NCBI GenBank assembly: GCA_963070105.1
Contig: OY718804.1
Location: 3,179,317-3,243,316, forward strand
Reading direction: 5' to 3'
Origin: Litomosoides sigmodontis
Taxonomy: Eukaryota; Nematoda; Chromadorea; Rhabditida; Onchocercidae
DNA: 64,000 nt
Shown here: positions 14,035-27,600 of the stretch, one piece after another
Numbering within the stretch: the first letter of the stretch is position 1
Layout: each line of letters starts with the position of its first letter
Program-made: the position numbers and the translations under genes
The notes under the pieces: model-generated
The model's database searches: none
Seen by the model: only the letters and a program-made list of their open reading frames with translations
What the model was told of the DNA's origin: nothing

Positions 14035-14743
14035 ATCTTCTCATCCAATATTTTTATATAAGATTAGTTACCTCGTATATGTTAAAATTTCATCGGCGAT
14101 TGTTGTAATGAAATGAGGAATGGAAATAGATAGATTTCAACTTAGGTTCTACCGGTTTTTTTTTCACATATTTTAATAGATCGACGAATTGCACTTCGTG
14201 TTACTGCAACAGTTATCAGTTACAATGATGACGCCTAGCTAGCATTGTGTGAAAATTGCAATCATCATTATCCGTTTTACTATTGCTAACTGCTCTGTGT
14301 GTTACATACGAAGGTGTGAAATGCAAAACAATCTTGCTTGTTACTTTCGGATGTTACATTCAACATACAGGAAATGTTTTTGGAGTGAGTGAGAGAGAGA
14401 GAGAGAGAGAGAGGGTGAAATTTCTTCTTTTGAAAATTATTTGGAGAGAATGAAACTCTCTTGTCTCTTGGCTTTTCCTGGCCAGTGCGCTTCTTTCGAT
14501 GTTTACAAAAATATTAAAGCCGATTGGGAAACATCAAATGTGTCGAATTTCATAACGATTTTTATGTGTTGATCGATAAACGCTACGGGTTTCATCGTGA
14601 GAAGATCGTTGCCACTGATATAGCTGCTGTAACGTCGTAGCTTCACGTGTTTTGCGCCGAGAGATTAGCCTTACTGGTTCTGTCAAGCGTTTACCCACTA
14701 CTCGTTGCATGTGAGTGACGCCTTCAAGCTCCCATATGAGGGA

Positions 14744-14803
14744 AATTGTTGCCTGCTTTCTATCGAGCTTAAGCAATTGTTGCCTGCTTTCTATCGAGCT
14801 TAA
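14744..14803. repeat. Two tandem copies of a ~30-base unit
   Basis: The unit (A)ATTGTTGCCTGCTTTCTATC plus GAGCTTAAG occurs twice back to back, almost without change. Confidence 0.8.
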
Positions 14804-14824
14804 GAAAGAATACGGAAATTTGTA

Positions 14825-14862
14825 GCGCGCGTCATGTCAGCGAGTACGTGCTGACATGACGC
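14825..14862. repeat. Perfect inverted repeat (hairpin)
   Basis: Arms GCGCGTCATGTCAGC and GCTGACATGACGCGC are exact reverse complements around an eight-base loop (GAGTACGT). The arms are much richer in GC than the surroundings. Confidence 0.85.
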
Positions 14863-15571
14863 GCTCTCCGTAATGGTGCACATCAATCATCCAATGCTTT
14901 ACTTCAGTTTCTCTCCGTTGCATGAATATAACTTGGATAGCGTGATGCGTGAGGAGGAATATATTTCTCACGTCATCTCTTTGAAAGTTGCTGAGGCGAA
15001 GTGTTCCATGATTGTAGACGAAATAATTGCCTTTCAAAGAAGGAAGCAATGTTCAGTGGGCATAGCACCCTGTTCCGTGAAATGTTGCGTAATTTCACGG
15101 TGATTTGCAATCTCCTGGTGGCAATCAATCCTAACTCTCTCTGCTGCTCTTCTACAATGCTTTTTACTGTGCTAGTAGTAGGAGTACTTTAGCAGTACAA
15201 CTGTGCAATACTTAACAGTAATAACTTTCTGGTTATTTCATCAGCCTTGGTCTGTCACATCTCTCAAACCATCACCGTCACAGCTAAGTCACGTTGTCTA
15301 CAACGCTGGTAGCGTTACAGCAAGCATATAGAATATTTTCATTCGAAGGCCTCGTTCGATCACACATTCTTGAACCACCCCATGTAGTCTCGATATTACA
15401 TCAGGAAGTTTTATAGGGGCTTATCTAGCTTCCTAGACGATAGCAGGTAGTTAGTTATCAGGTTTGGAGAGAGATTTGAATTAGTTTAACTATGATAAAT
15501 TGTAATTTTCAGGAAGTTAATACCTGGTGTCCTACCACTTCTTCACTGAACTCAGTGAAGGCTTAGGCAAC

Positions 15572-18500
15572 ATGTCGTCTGGTTTAAAAGTGAAGGAATC
15601 GGCGTGGTGCAGGAGGGAAAGTGAAGAAGTGGAACCGATAGTGTCATTTGCTGAAATAATGAGCGAAGAATTGGCGGAACAACTTGAGGTTTATTTTTTT
15701 ATGCCTTTTCTTTGAAGTATGTTGATTAATGTGTGCATAAGGTAACATGAAAGTGTGTACATTTTCACTTCCAAACATTCATTTCGCTACCTCTTTTTTC
15801 AATTTTACTTTAAAAAGTACAAGAGGTATACTTTTTGGGAAGATTTACAAAATGTTTGGTACATTTAGGTCTTTAGGTTACACCTTTCATACTTCAGATG
15901 CATTTTTCATTTCGCTTTGATAATAACACATTTACTTTTCTACGTGTTTGCTCTATGTTTCTTTATTCTCATTCGAGTAGCATAATTATCGGCGCTCCCT
16001 TTAAATTTTTTTGTTAATTGATTAGCTAAATGCTTGGATAACAAAAATGCTTTCTTTATGAAGGTTAAGGGGAAAGCGTGGTTTGTTACAAGTTTTACGG
16101 TAGCTTCTCTCGTATAAATGAACAAAAAAAGGAAAAAAACTACTGCTATGAAAATTATTCTGGCTGGCAGTTCTTTGTGCTTACATCTTTTTTATGGGAA
16201 ATAACTTATTAGTCGATATGTTACTGTGTAAAAATTGCTGCCATTGATTCTGAAATCTTTTGATTTATTCAGGAAGAAGATGCAGATAGCCTCGATCCAT
16301 CCATAGCACAATACGGTTTGAGTCCCAATGAATTGGCTCAGTGTAAGAATGATCTGGAGCTTGCTAGAAAGTTGCAGGAAGAGTTTGATCGGGAATATGA
16401 AATAAGTTTAAAATCGGCAGAAGAAAAGGAAGTTGGGACAAAGAGTCAGTTTTTTGATTATAAATTTGTTTTCAAATCTTCGGTTCGGTGTTAAATTTTT
16501 GCGGAATGTTTAGTATTGCAGTTGAGTTGGGGTTTGAGCGCTACCGTCCTTCTTATGATAGCGATTACGATTTGGAGGAAGAACTAAGTGAAGACGACGA
16601 GGATTTTCGAGAAATCGCTATTGATTTGCTTTATTGTATGTTGATTTTTAATTGATTCTGGAGGACTAGGGTATGCTTTTTTTTCGAATGTTTAATGTGA
16701 GAACCATGGTAAATTGAGGAAAAGGATGAAAAGGTTTTGTGACTTATAGTTATGTATTTTCAAGCAAAATACCTGGAACAGTGAATTTCAGCAAAACCGA
16801 AAGACGAGTTTCCACCAAGTGGCTACATACGTGATGCTTCCGGACATTTAATTACAAAACATAATAAAGAAATTGCTGAAAGACGTAATTCCGAAAAAGT
16901 GATGCATGTTAGTTCTGACTAAATTCAGTTTTATAAATAAACATTCTTTGTGGAGTTACCATATTTGTATAGTCTTTACTAAATTCGTTACACTCAATTT
17001 TAACATTTGCTTTGTTATATGTGTATCTCTTTTTATAGCTTCCTATTGACATTCCTACTGGTGATGTAGTCGGTGAAAAACTGAGTAACAGGGTTTACAA
17101 TAAGTTACGTAACTACTGCAAAACTGAACAGAGAAGAAATGTCCGTGTGAAGGTAAGTCAAGTTCTATTTGAATTATTGGATTATAATTGAAAAATAACG
17201 AAACAATGAAAATGTGCGTAGTTGAACTTTTTATAAAATTTCGTTTTGATTCATTTTTTTTCAGTTTCATTAGTTACTTTATTTTTTTTCAGGATAAGGA
17301 TGAAAAAGCAATAAATGAATTAAGTCTGGACAAAGTCACTCGCTTGATAATCTATAAATTTATCACTACTGGTCTTTTTGATGTAATCGAAAATGTTATC
17401 GCAACCGGCAAGGTAAAGTTATGAGAGCAATGTACGAGAGGAAAAAATTTTAAAATATGACAATTTTGTTAGTTAGGTATTTCTTAAAAAGATGTATTTT
17501 CATTGTCGCATTCTTTGCTAGATATTGTAATACAACCATGTCTACCAATATATTATCGAATTATCCAAAAAGCTACTCGTCTTTACTGTACATCTATTAA
17601 ATTTTAGAAACGTAGAATGTGAAGAACCATAGATAAAAATGCTACGAATTCACAGGATCTCCCCAGGAGATTCTATAGCAGTATAATAGTTTAAGTCACT
17701 CTGACTATCCTTAAGAAATTGAAAACTAGAAGCATTTGAAAATGATAGATAAACCTGTTAGGTATTTAAAAATGTACACACCTTTGAGGAATGCTAAATC
17801 TCTCTATTGTTTTGTCAAGAGTAGTAGAATACTATAGGAAATCCATATACTTTGTACGCCATTGTTAATATATTTTTGCATAAATGTACCTCAGAATGCA
17901 TTTGTATTATTGTTATATTTTCAAGAATTCAATCGAAAATTGTGCTTGAATTCAGGAATCAGTAGTTTTGCATGCCAAAGCACATGCCGATGGAATACGT
18001 CTACTGGAAGAAAGACATTGTGCTTTAAAAGTTTACAAAATGACGCTGTCGGAGTTCAAGAATAGATCAGAATACGTCCAAGATGATTATCGTTTCAAAA
18101 ATCCACGACGAGTATTGCGGATTTGGGCTGAGAAGGAGTACACTAATTTGAATCGGCAGGTTTTATTCATCTTTGTTGATGTATAGAAACGGACATTGCA
18201 ACTATGTTAAGAAAAACCAGTGTCGGTTACATACGTATGTCATCGGAAATAGTCAAAAGCAGGGGAAGTTTCTTGCCATGTAATTTTTTTTTGATTTCTA
18301 CAATTTTTAAATGACTAGGTTGGAAGAGAACCTAACAGCTGATAATGCCAAAGAACAAGTCAAATAAATATGGCTGCTAGGGAGTCATATTTTTTTGCGC
18401 AAGAAATTCCCTTAAGAATTCCCTTAACTATAATATAACTCTATTATATGTTGAGAACTCAGAGGAAAGCTGTTGTAAAGTTATTGAATTCAATTCTTTT

Positions 18501-19922
18501 AAATTATAATTAAATGATCATCAGTTTTCGAAGGTTGTGATTTTTTAAGGATGGTCCGAGCAGGTGTGAAATGTCCGATACCGATCCGCCTTAGAAAACA
18601 TATCATGATCATGACATTCATTGGCTCTAATGGTATTGCAGCTCGCAAACTGAAGGATATCGAATGGAATGATCAGGAAATTATTTATGAAACATTTTTG
18701 CAAGTGAAAGCGGTTAGTTTCAAGTTTTTATCATTCTTTCTGAACTGAACACAGTTAAGTTAAGAACAAATTGTTCGGAAATTGGACTTGCGAACAATGC
18801 GTTTTCCCGATATGTATTTGTGTATGTCTTCATGTTTACTCCACTGCGAAGAATAATTCAATTGCAAGTATTTTATTTACAAGTATTCCTTCAAAATTTT
18901 GTTAACGATTTAAAAGTGATGATTCAAAGAAAATGTTGGCAAAATACGTAGGGTAACGCATAAGGACAATATTTAGGCACTGGTCAAGATGTTTACCAAT
19001 TGCAACCTTGTACATGGTGATCTCAGCGAGTTTAATATCCTTTATCACGAAAATGATGTTTACATTATTGATGTTTCGCAGGTTATTTTACTCATTAAAT
19101 CACAAATCAATTTGAAGTCGATTTTGACGGCTTACGTTTGCTAACGAAGTTTCAAATTACATTTGTATTTTTCATTTGATAATAACTACCTTACAGTGAC
19201 AAAGTTTTATTTACGTGAATTTCAATACCATGAAGACCTTCTTCGATTTTCATTAATGAATTTTTTAAGAAAATAAAACCTCCTAAAATTGAAACGTTTA
19301 CAAGTACCATCGTGATTTGTTTTTAAAAACTTGTTATAGGCAATGGACATCTCACATTCCCGAGCACTGTTTTTCTTGTCACGTGATATCGACAATGTTT
19401 TACAATTTTTCGCGAAACTGGGCACCAAGAATCTGCCATCGGCTACTGAGTTATTCAACGAAATTACTGGTTTAAATATGGATCCAAACAAAAATCTTGC
19501 AGTGCAGGTTGAGTTATTCCATACGTCGGATTAGGCTACATTTTAGCAGCATTTTTAAAGTTACTCCTAGGCCATCAAATCTAACAAAAACCATGAGGTA
19601 TAATTTGCAACAACATGCAAGCTAAGTTCAAAAAAAGCTGTGTAACTGATTCATTTTATTTGCATGTAGATTCATTTTATTGTTGTCTTCTAAATTAGCT
19701 GAATATGAATTATGTCTTTTGTAGATTTATTATTTGGAGAAGCCTACCTATGACATCTAAGGAATAAAAGCTAGCGTTAATTTCTAGGTTGAACATTTTG
19801 AAAAGGATAATCGCAATGTTCAATTACGCCGCGATAAAGCAAATCCAGCGGATATGGAGTTGCGTTTGTACGATGCTGAAGTTGCAGAAACAGAAAATGA
19901 CCCAGCAGAACTATACAACTAA
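15572..19922 (+). CDS. riok-3: Serine/threonine-protein kinase RIO3
   Basis: Atypical kinase linked in animals to 40S subunit maturation. Exons: 15572-15688, 16273-16444, 16522-16635, 16792-16907, 17039-17152, 17293-17412, 17956-18155, 18550-18712, 18977-19081, 19340-19507, 19788-19922; 507 residues, against 519 in human RIOK3. The long acidic N-terminal region contains [14 protein letters not shown]. The kinase domain has the nucleotide loop GKESVVLHA, the lysine in [22 protein letters not shown] (the RIOK3-type segment, distinguishing it from RIOK1 and RIOK2), the catalytic loop [10 protein letters not shown] (human has HAD) and the metal site IIDVSQ. The intron at 18156-18549 starts with GC: the GT donor four bases later would break the frame of the conserved NLNR-MVRAG junction. 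The start is the first ATG of the first coding exon and could move. Confidence 0.93.
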
Positions 19923-21603
19923 ATATGTCATGTTATGTAGTTTATTTGTGTTACAGTTTATCTGCAACGTCCTAAAGCTCTATAAAATTATGTAAAGAAA
20001 TTTTCAGGTTTTAATATGGCATTTTGAATACAGCTGCGCCGAATACACTATTCAACACATATTCAATGTATCTATATTTGCTCCCTACAATCAAAAATTT
20101 TTGAAAATTTTCTCTAGCCGATGAAATAGTGATATTACCATTTTTCTCTACGTTGACTCCTTAAATGACATTGTTGAGACTGCATCATCTACTTTTATTG
20201 CCAAAAACTAGCGTAGTTGTTAAATAAGCGCTTCATCATGTCTATCTTCGTGTGATCATCGTTATCATTTTTGAAGCTGGGGTTGGATTTTGATTTTTGT
20301 ATTTATCGTTGTAATATATTCGATAAACAAAAACCTATCAACCTGGAAGTTTACATTTTGCAGCGTAAAGCGCTGATATTTCACACAACTTTCGGACATT
20401 TAACTTGATCAGAATGTGTAATTTAAAAAACTTTAGCAAAGTTGACAGGCAGATAATGTGCGCGTGTGTTGGTTCTATTCGATTAGGGGATCGCATCATT
20501 TACACAGGTGAGGATTTGCTGAAACGGCGCCAAATTTAAAAAATCTTCACACTTATGGCACATAGCAACACGGGTAACAATTCCACATAAGCACATTCCA
20601 AATGGGCACTTGTTTGGACTATTCCAACTCATATCTTGTGTTTATAAAACAATCTGAAACTGAGTATCTTCATTAAAAAAACAGGACGAAACATTCATTA
20701 TACAGTGGTTATTAAACTATGAAGAAGGCGATGAATTAACAGAATAGAAGGAGTAGCAGATAGAAAATCATGCCGAACGGATGTGCATATTTGAATGAAG
20801 AAATAAGGAAGCTGGGAAACTAAAATATGACAATTCAAAAAATAAAAAAACATTTCAAACGCTCCGAGGAATATATTTTATGACAGATTTGAAATCCAGT
20901 GCAGAGAAATTCGATCAAGCGACCACAGTATAAAAACATGGAAGGTCAATAAGTTTAATCTGTTCAACGTCCCTACACACTTCTACGTTCACGAAATTCT
21001 AAAATTATCCTCCAGAGAGGAAGAGGACTCTATAATTACAAGCAAAATTTCTACTACTCTTACTGTCGTAATCTCTTCACATAATTTTATTTCAAACTTA
21101 AAAAAGTGTCATAGAAAACAGAACTGACATAACCTCTAAAATAAAAATCTCTCACAGTTTGATCCTATACCTAATGAAACTCCGGATACGAGCTGGATAC
21201 TTTTGAGTAAACAGGCTATCAAGAGAATCGGGAATGCTAACGTACTTTCCCTGTGTATTTAAGCATAAAAAAGACTAATTCTTTGAAAGAAGTATTTCCA
21301 CTGGATTAACTCGACTTGTGAGAATATAATGTGACTTCCTTCAAAAGAAGTAACCTTATGCACTCAACTGCAAAGTTTCAAATAATTAATAGTAAAACAC
21401 GTTCATATTTGCAAAATGCAGTAAAATTTAAACTAGATCAGAAAACCAACAGCAGCGACTAAAATCTTGAGAAACCATTTAATAAAATAAAGAGCAATCA
21501 TAAAGCAACAAACAGATGCTGATGAACGATCTAAATTACCCGTACCGGATGGACTTCACTGGGTTTGAGCAACCCCACAAACTCTGAACCGTAACGAACA
21601 ACT
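19923..21603. other. Convergent intergenic region
   Basis: About 1.7 kb between the ends of riok-3 (+) and repeat gene B (-), holding both 3' UTRs. AT-rich; no coding exon or repeat of note was found on either strand. Confidence 0.55.
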
Positions 21604-24600
21604 TTAGCTTTGTACTGCCCAACCATGATCCATTTGACTATCATACCGAATATATGAGTCATACAGAAGCTGTTCGTTATTACCTTCACGATTTGCATCC
21701 TGGAAGCATGAATTGTACTTGACCGACAAAATTCGCCAGATTAACGTGTTTCATAAGCATTAAAACGCAATAAATGTGCGTATATTAACAGTGCAATTTG
21801 TTATTAGAAAGGTTCTTAGTATGCATTGATATTCGCTGACATCTCTCTACATCATATATCCAGTTAATAAGCCTGAACCTTTCTTTTTTCAAATATGGCT
21901 GTTTATTTTAAAATCTTTAACACCTTAAGGTCCACTCATGCAATTGGCCAAAGTCTGACGTGATAAAAACAAAGAAATCGTGAATTTTCATCTATTTCGT
22001 AAACAGAAAACTCATCTACATACTTCTTTGTAAATTAAAAAAAAAAAACCATTTATAGAGTTCACGAAACTGAACAATGATGGAGTGTCTACTGCCAAAG
22101 TCAATTCAAATAGCCAACCTGTTCACGGGTCTCCTGGTGAATTTCGTTTTGTTGCTGTTGTTGCTGTTGTTGTTGCTCCTGCTGCTGACGCTCACGTTCC
22201 AATAGTTCTTGCTCTTCTTTTTGTCGTTTTCTACAAATAATTTGGTGAGAATTTTGTTCAAAAGCCAGTAGTGAAATTTCACTGAAGATCATCCTCAAAG
22301 TTTTTTACTTAGCAACTAACCTCTGGCGCCTTTGCGCATCCCTCATCGCATTATACTGGCGTCGTTCTTCACTACTCATTCTATGGTACTTCAGTCGAGC
22401 TGCTTCTGCTCGTTTTGCACGACGGCGCTGTGCTTCAGCTACCTAAAAATCAGAATGACTTCGCCCCTAAAATAAATTTCCATCCTCAGACACAATCTGT
22501 CAGAATTCAGGTATAAAAATTTCAAAACAGAAAGAATACCTGTATCATCAAATCTGCGTCCAAAGTAGTTCCAGACATCTGAGCTCTTTCCGCCATTCGA
22601 CACAGTTCGTCATCTCTCATGCGAGCTGTCCGCAAAGCTTTAGCACGGCGGGCGTTGAAGTTACGTCGCTCTTCAGCAGACATGTTGTGATAACGCAATC
22701 TGAAAATTCCATATCATACCAAAAATAAATTACTGATTCAAAACATCGACACTGATTTTAAACCAGATTAAACTGACATTCCACATGCTTAGGTAAGTTA
22801 CCTTGCTCGTTCTGCTCGCTTTGCTCTTTGCATTTCTAACTTTTGTTCGGGAGAAATTCCGGTTGTTGGTCCGACTGATGCTGCAGTCGCAACTGCCAAA
22901 ATATCTCGTCTATTTGGAGCCGTATTCATATGACGTGGAGCAGTTGCTCGATATGGAGATTTTATTTCCGTCTCGCTTATTATCGGTGTTGCTGTTATTG
23001 TAACCTGAAAAATAAAAATGTTTATATCGTCGAGGAGAATACGCAGGAGAGAAAAACCTGGCACACTTGCTGAATAAAACAATCGGTAAGCCATTGAAAT
23101 CCTACAAGACTTACCTGTCCTGACGGTAGCATCACATTTCCTTGTTGATGCTGAATTGCAGCAGCAGCGGCAGCATACATAGGAGGTCGACCGCGAGAGC
23201 GTCCATGTCCACTCATACTTGTAAGAACAGCTCCGGTTGCTTGATTCAAATCAGTAACAATTATCTAAATTGCATTTGATTAAAGAAAAGAACAATTTCT
23301 TCCATAAAATTTTCGAAATCTAATGCAAATGAACAAAGATGAAGCTTCCACCTGATGTTGCATGGGCTGTTGCGGTTCCTGCAAAGTTACAATAATATGC
23401 TGCGGTTGCGCTTGTTGTTGCATATGCTGTTGTGAAGTCTGCTGCTGATGTGCTTGCAGCTGTCCATGCGCATCAACTTGATTTTCGCGTGCCGTATGCT
23501 GCGCACTATCCGGACCACCTCCTTCCTGTACATTGTGAAGTTCAGCAAGCTGCGGAATTATCTGTTGTTGCTGACTCATTGTAACCTAGAACGAAAAACT
23601 TAAATTTATTTTACTTCACGACCTTATGTTAACATAGTAACATAGTGGCACTGAAAAACTGCTTTCGTCTTGATCATTTTATATCTTCGTCACATACATG
23701 TAGATGAAACGTTCTAGCTCTTCCTCTCATTCTCGCAGAAGAGAGCGGTAATCTACTAGAAAATTGTTGCTGGCATTAGTCTAACATTTGTATCTATTTT
23801 CTATTTCTTGAGATTTCCTAAACCTTTTTAGCTTCGACCTTCCATATTCAATTTGTCCGACGTATTTCCGTAAGCATGAACTTTTCTGCAATTATTTTCA
23901 TAAGCTCTCTTTCGCACCGCTATAACATAAAGCTAAAAATGCATTCGACCAACTGTATAACCCTTTGTGTTTGTTGGTCCTTTTTTAAATCATATATTCT
24001 AATATTTTTCTAAAATATTCAAGCATTCAATAGGAAAAAATTTCACAAACTTGATGTGATGTTTCTCCGTGATCATGGCTGTTACTGTGCTGCTGCTGCG
24101 GCAAGCCGAGGAGTTGGGGCACTGATGCTAACTGCAGCGGCTGTTGTGCAGCCCCTAATAGTTTAGTCGAATCATCAACCAATGTTAGAGTGTTCGGATC
24201 AGCGCTGATAAGTTGCTGTGTTATGGCTGGAATATGAAATACTTGCTTCCCATCCTCCGTTGTTGTTGCTGTGGCAGGAATGTGAAATATCTGTTTACCA
24301 TCCTCAGTAGTTGTTGCTGGAATAACTGTTTGTGTACCATCGGGATTTGTACTCACCTGCAAAAATTCTTGTTAGCATTGAAACCCACAATTTCCAATAT
24401 CTTATATTACGCACTAATTGTATAGCATCACTATAATTTAGTTGTATAATAATGCAAATTCATTCGTTCTGCAAATTTAGGTATGTGAGGACATTTTCGT
24501 TAGTTTAATTGATAACAATTATATCTGTTCCTTCGCAAACCAAACATTCCTTATCACACAGTGCTTAGGAATGTCAGGACAAATTAAGCTATCTTCTCTT

Positions 24601-27600
24601 TTTTTCCCGATCCAAATGAATTGTAAAACATACTATAACGAATTGTTCCTGCGGTGGAAGCCTTTTTTGCCGCATTAACACCATATTGGCTTGTCGCGTC
24701 CGTTTTAGCACATCTCTTTCGAGCGTAGATAATACCTCTTCGCTAACCACACTGTCAATCACTGGCTTCTGTTCCACTGCACTATTACTACTGTTAACTT
24801 GAGTCGAAGTTTCATTTCCATTTATAGACGACGACAAGCTTGACATAGCGTCCTCTGAAAAAATGAATTTTGAATTTCGAATCAACTTTGAGCACTTATT
24901 GTTGCTCTCCGAATAAACCCACAATATCAATTCCGATCCCAAAACAAATGGGGTGAGCTACAGGAGAACATCTCTTATGTCCAACGTTTCAGGTTACAAA
25001 AATAAACCTGATGCAGCACGCATCACTCGTTCGCGTTCTTTTTTTGCACGAGATCTTTTCTGATTATATGCTCGTCGCTGTTCTGGTGTCATTCGTTGGT
25101 ATCTAAAATATATACTCTTAAATGATAAGGGCTCTGTGCTGGAAGTAGTTCAACAACTAAACGAGGACGACAAATTACACAGATGAAATGAGAACTAAAT
25201 GAAAAGTGTTTACTTCATAAAGGAATAGATCTAATATAATCAAAGTAGTAAAATAAATGACATAATTATTAACGAAAACTTCTCAGCCTTGTTAAGGAAA
25301 GCAGGGATCTGAAACTCTAAAATGCATAGTCCCATCAGAATGCATAGTCCCAGCTTGAACAATTAAACCAAAAAGGTTAAGGTCAGATTTCCGTGAAATC
25401 AAGCAAGCACTTGCTTACGTAAATTACTAATTCATAGGCACTTTAGTGCTAATGCTCAATAACTAACAACTTGCAAGCATATGCATCAAGACTCCACAAT
25501 ATTCATATAACACTCAAACTGGATTCAACTATGTACCAAAGCTATTGTTAAAATGAGATTATAAAACATTGAAATCTAGAAATACAGAAAATTATACCGC
25601 AATCGTGCAGCTTCTGCTCGTTTAGCATTGCGTAACATAATTTGCTGTGCTCTGTTCAAAGCCTCCGCACTTATACGACCTGCTGGAGTAGACAGCAAAA
25701 TTTCTTCTTCGATACGTCTGCGACGAAAAGCCTCTGTGCTGAAACTAAAATTATTTACACTAAAGAATTTAGTACTTGGAAAATCCAGTTACCAACACAG
25801 TCAAAACCATAAAAAATGATGAACTGTGGAACTCGGTGAAGTTCTGCTAAACACAACAGGAATCATTTTGCCTTACCGACATTTGAACAAATATAAGAAA
25901 TCATTCACGATACTTTATTACCTTTGGTAAAGAAATATGCAACTTTTATAGAAGCATCAATCTGATGTTTAAACGTATCACTAAATTCCTTTAAAATTTG
26001 TGCAATAATTACCGTCTCTGATTGTATTGACGTTTCTCTTCATCAGTCATTCGATGATAGCGCAATCTCGCTGCTTCAGCTTTTTTGGCATTTTGTTCTA
26101 TGATATGTTGCCGCAACTTTTCCTCATCCATGCCGTTCTTCTTTGTCCCTTAAAATATATTCTTTCACATAACAAATAAAGAAATATAAAAATTTGCAGA
26201 TAATATGATATGAAGCATGAAGTGGCTTTATCAACCAGTAATTGAATAGCAAAAGCTTTAACATCTGAACAGTTTATTGATTCATATCAGTACCACTGTA
26301 AACAAGCACCAATTTTTACATAAAATGCAGCAGTTAGAGAAGAGATTGGAGTTCTGAAAACTTGAGTACTCTGAGAATAAAATTATATGCTTGAGAATAA
26401 AATTATATGCACCAATAAGCCGATATAAAACAATTGTGAACTTCCTAACTTAACCTATGTTCTAACATCAAAAACTAAACTTCCAACCAAATGATGAGAA
26501 GCAGAGCAAAAATAAAAAAAAACAATTGGCTGCTTCTCAACTATAACTATAAGTATTCAATCTTGAAAACAGACAGATTTGCTTATTCTCTACTGATAAG
26601 CTCCAACTTCATTTAAAAATCTTAAAAGAACAACTATTTCATGATCCTTCGAACCTGCCTTTAGCCCAGCACTTTTCTTGATCACTATCCACAAAAAAAC
26701 AACCATGAACAAAGCAGCAAGTACAACATCACCACCTTGAATGCCAAGCTGTCGAAAACGCCTTCTCTGATTGTAAGCACGTCTTTCTTCCGAACTCATT
26801 CTCTGATAACGCAGACGTGCAGCTTCAGCACGCCGAGCTCGAATTCGCTTTTCTCTTAATTGTTCATTTATTGCCGGATCATCTTCTATATCTTTCGACT
26901 GACGCAGCAATGATTCCAACTCCTCCAGCTAAAATATTCAAATAAAATACACATCTGCTCATAAGAAAACTAAATAAGAAAAAAAAATATATACATGCAG
27001 AGTTTGAAAATGGATAACTTCCAAATGTTCGTACTTCTTTATCTTTTTGTCGTTTACGCTTCTGTGCTTCAGTTCGCTTCTGATTTACCTCCTTTCGCTC
27101 CTCCAGAGTCATTCGCTGATACCTCTGGCGTGCCGCATCCGCTTGTTTTTGCCGTTTTAACTGTAGCGCAGCAGCAGTGTCAGACCCACTCAGCGAACAC
27201 GTTTCGCTACTACCACTTTTGTTTGCAAAATCTCTACAAGAACACAAAATCTGAAACTTCACCCTGGCCATGGTATTTTTTAGAAAAACACACAGGTGGA
27301 AAACAATTTTTTTTTTTGCAATGAAATGTATATTTAAGTGTTCCCGTTTCACTCACTTGCCATTTTCAGCTCCAGCTGATGCTTCAGATAGAAGACCGCG
27401 TGAATTCGCATTCATTGTTGCCGAAGTTGACGGGTGTTGCTGATCAACATAATAATGCTCATAAATTATTTGCTGTTGAGTATTTGACTGCCCATCATTA
27501 GTCAGCTATAATATGAATTAGCTGTTATAAATTAGGTGGAGAAATCAGCAGTTCTGAAACCGACAAGTAAGAAATTCCTGCGATCAAACTCAAATCTGAA

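Larger units (their letters stand above)
13815..15571. other. Intergenic region with GA repeat, direct repeat and hairpin
   Basis: About 1.7 kb between the reductase and riok-3. It holds a (GA)n run near 14392-14413, a 30-base tandem direct repeat at 14744-14803 and a perfect 15-base inverted repeat at 14825-14862. Open frames here on both strands overlap the repeats and resemble no family. Confidence 0.6.

Noticed and set aside
26590..26735. Apparent membrane helix (VVLAALFMVVFLWIVI) fused to a repeat motif of gene B
   Set aside because: It is intron read-through; a donor CAAG|GTGGTG at 26736 joins in frame to the next exon as in gene A.
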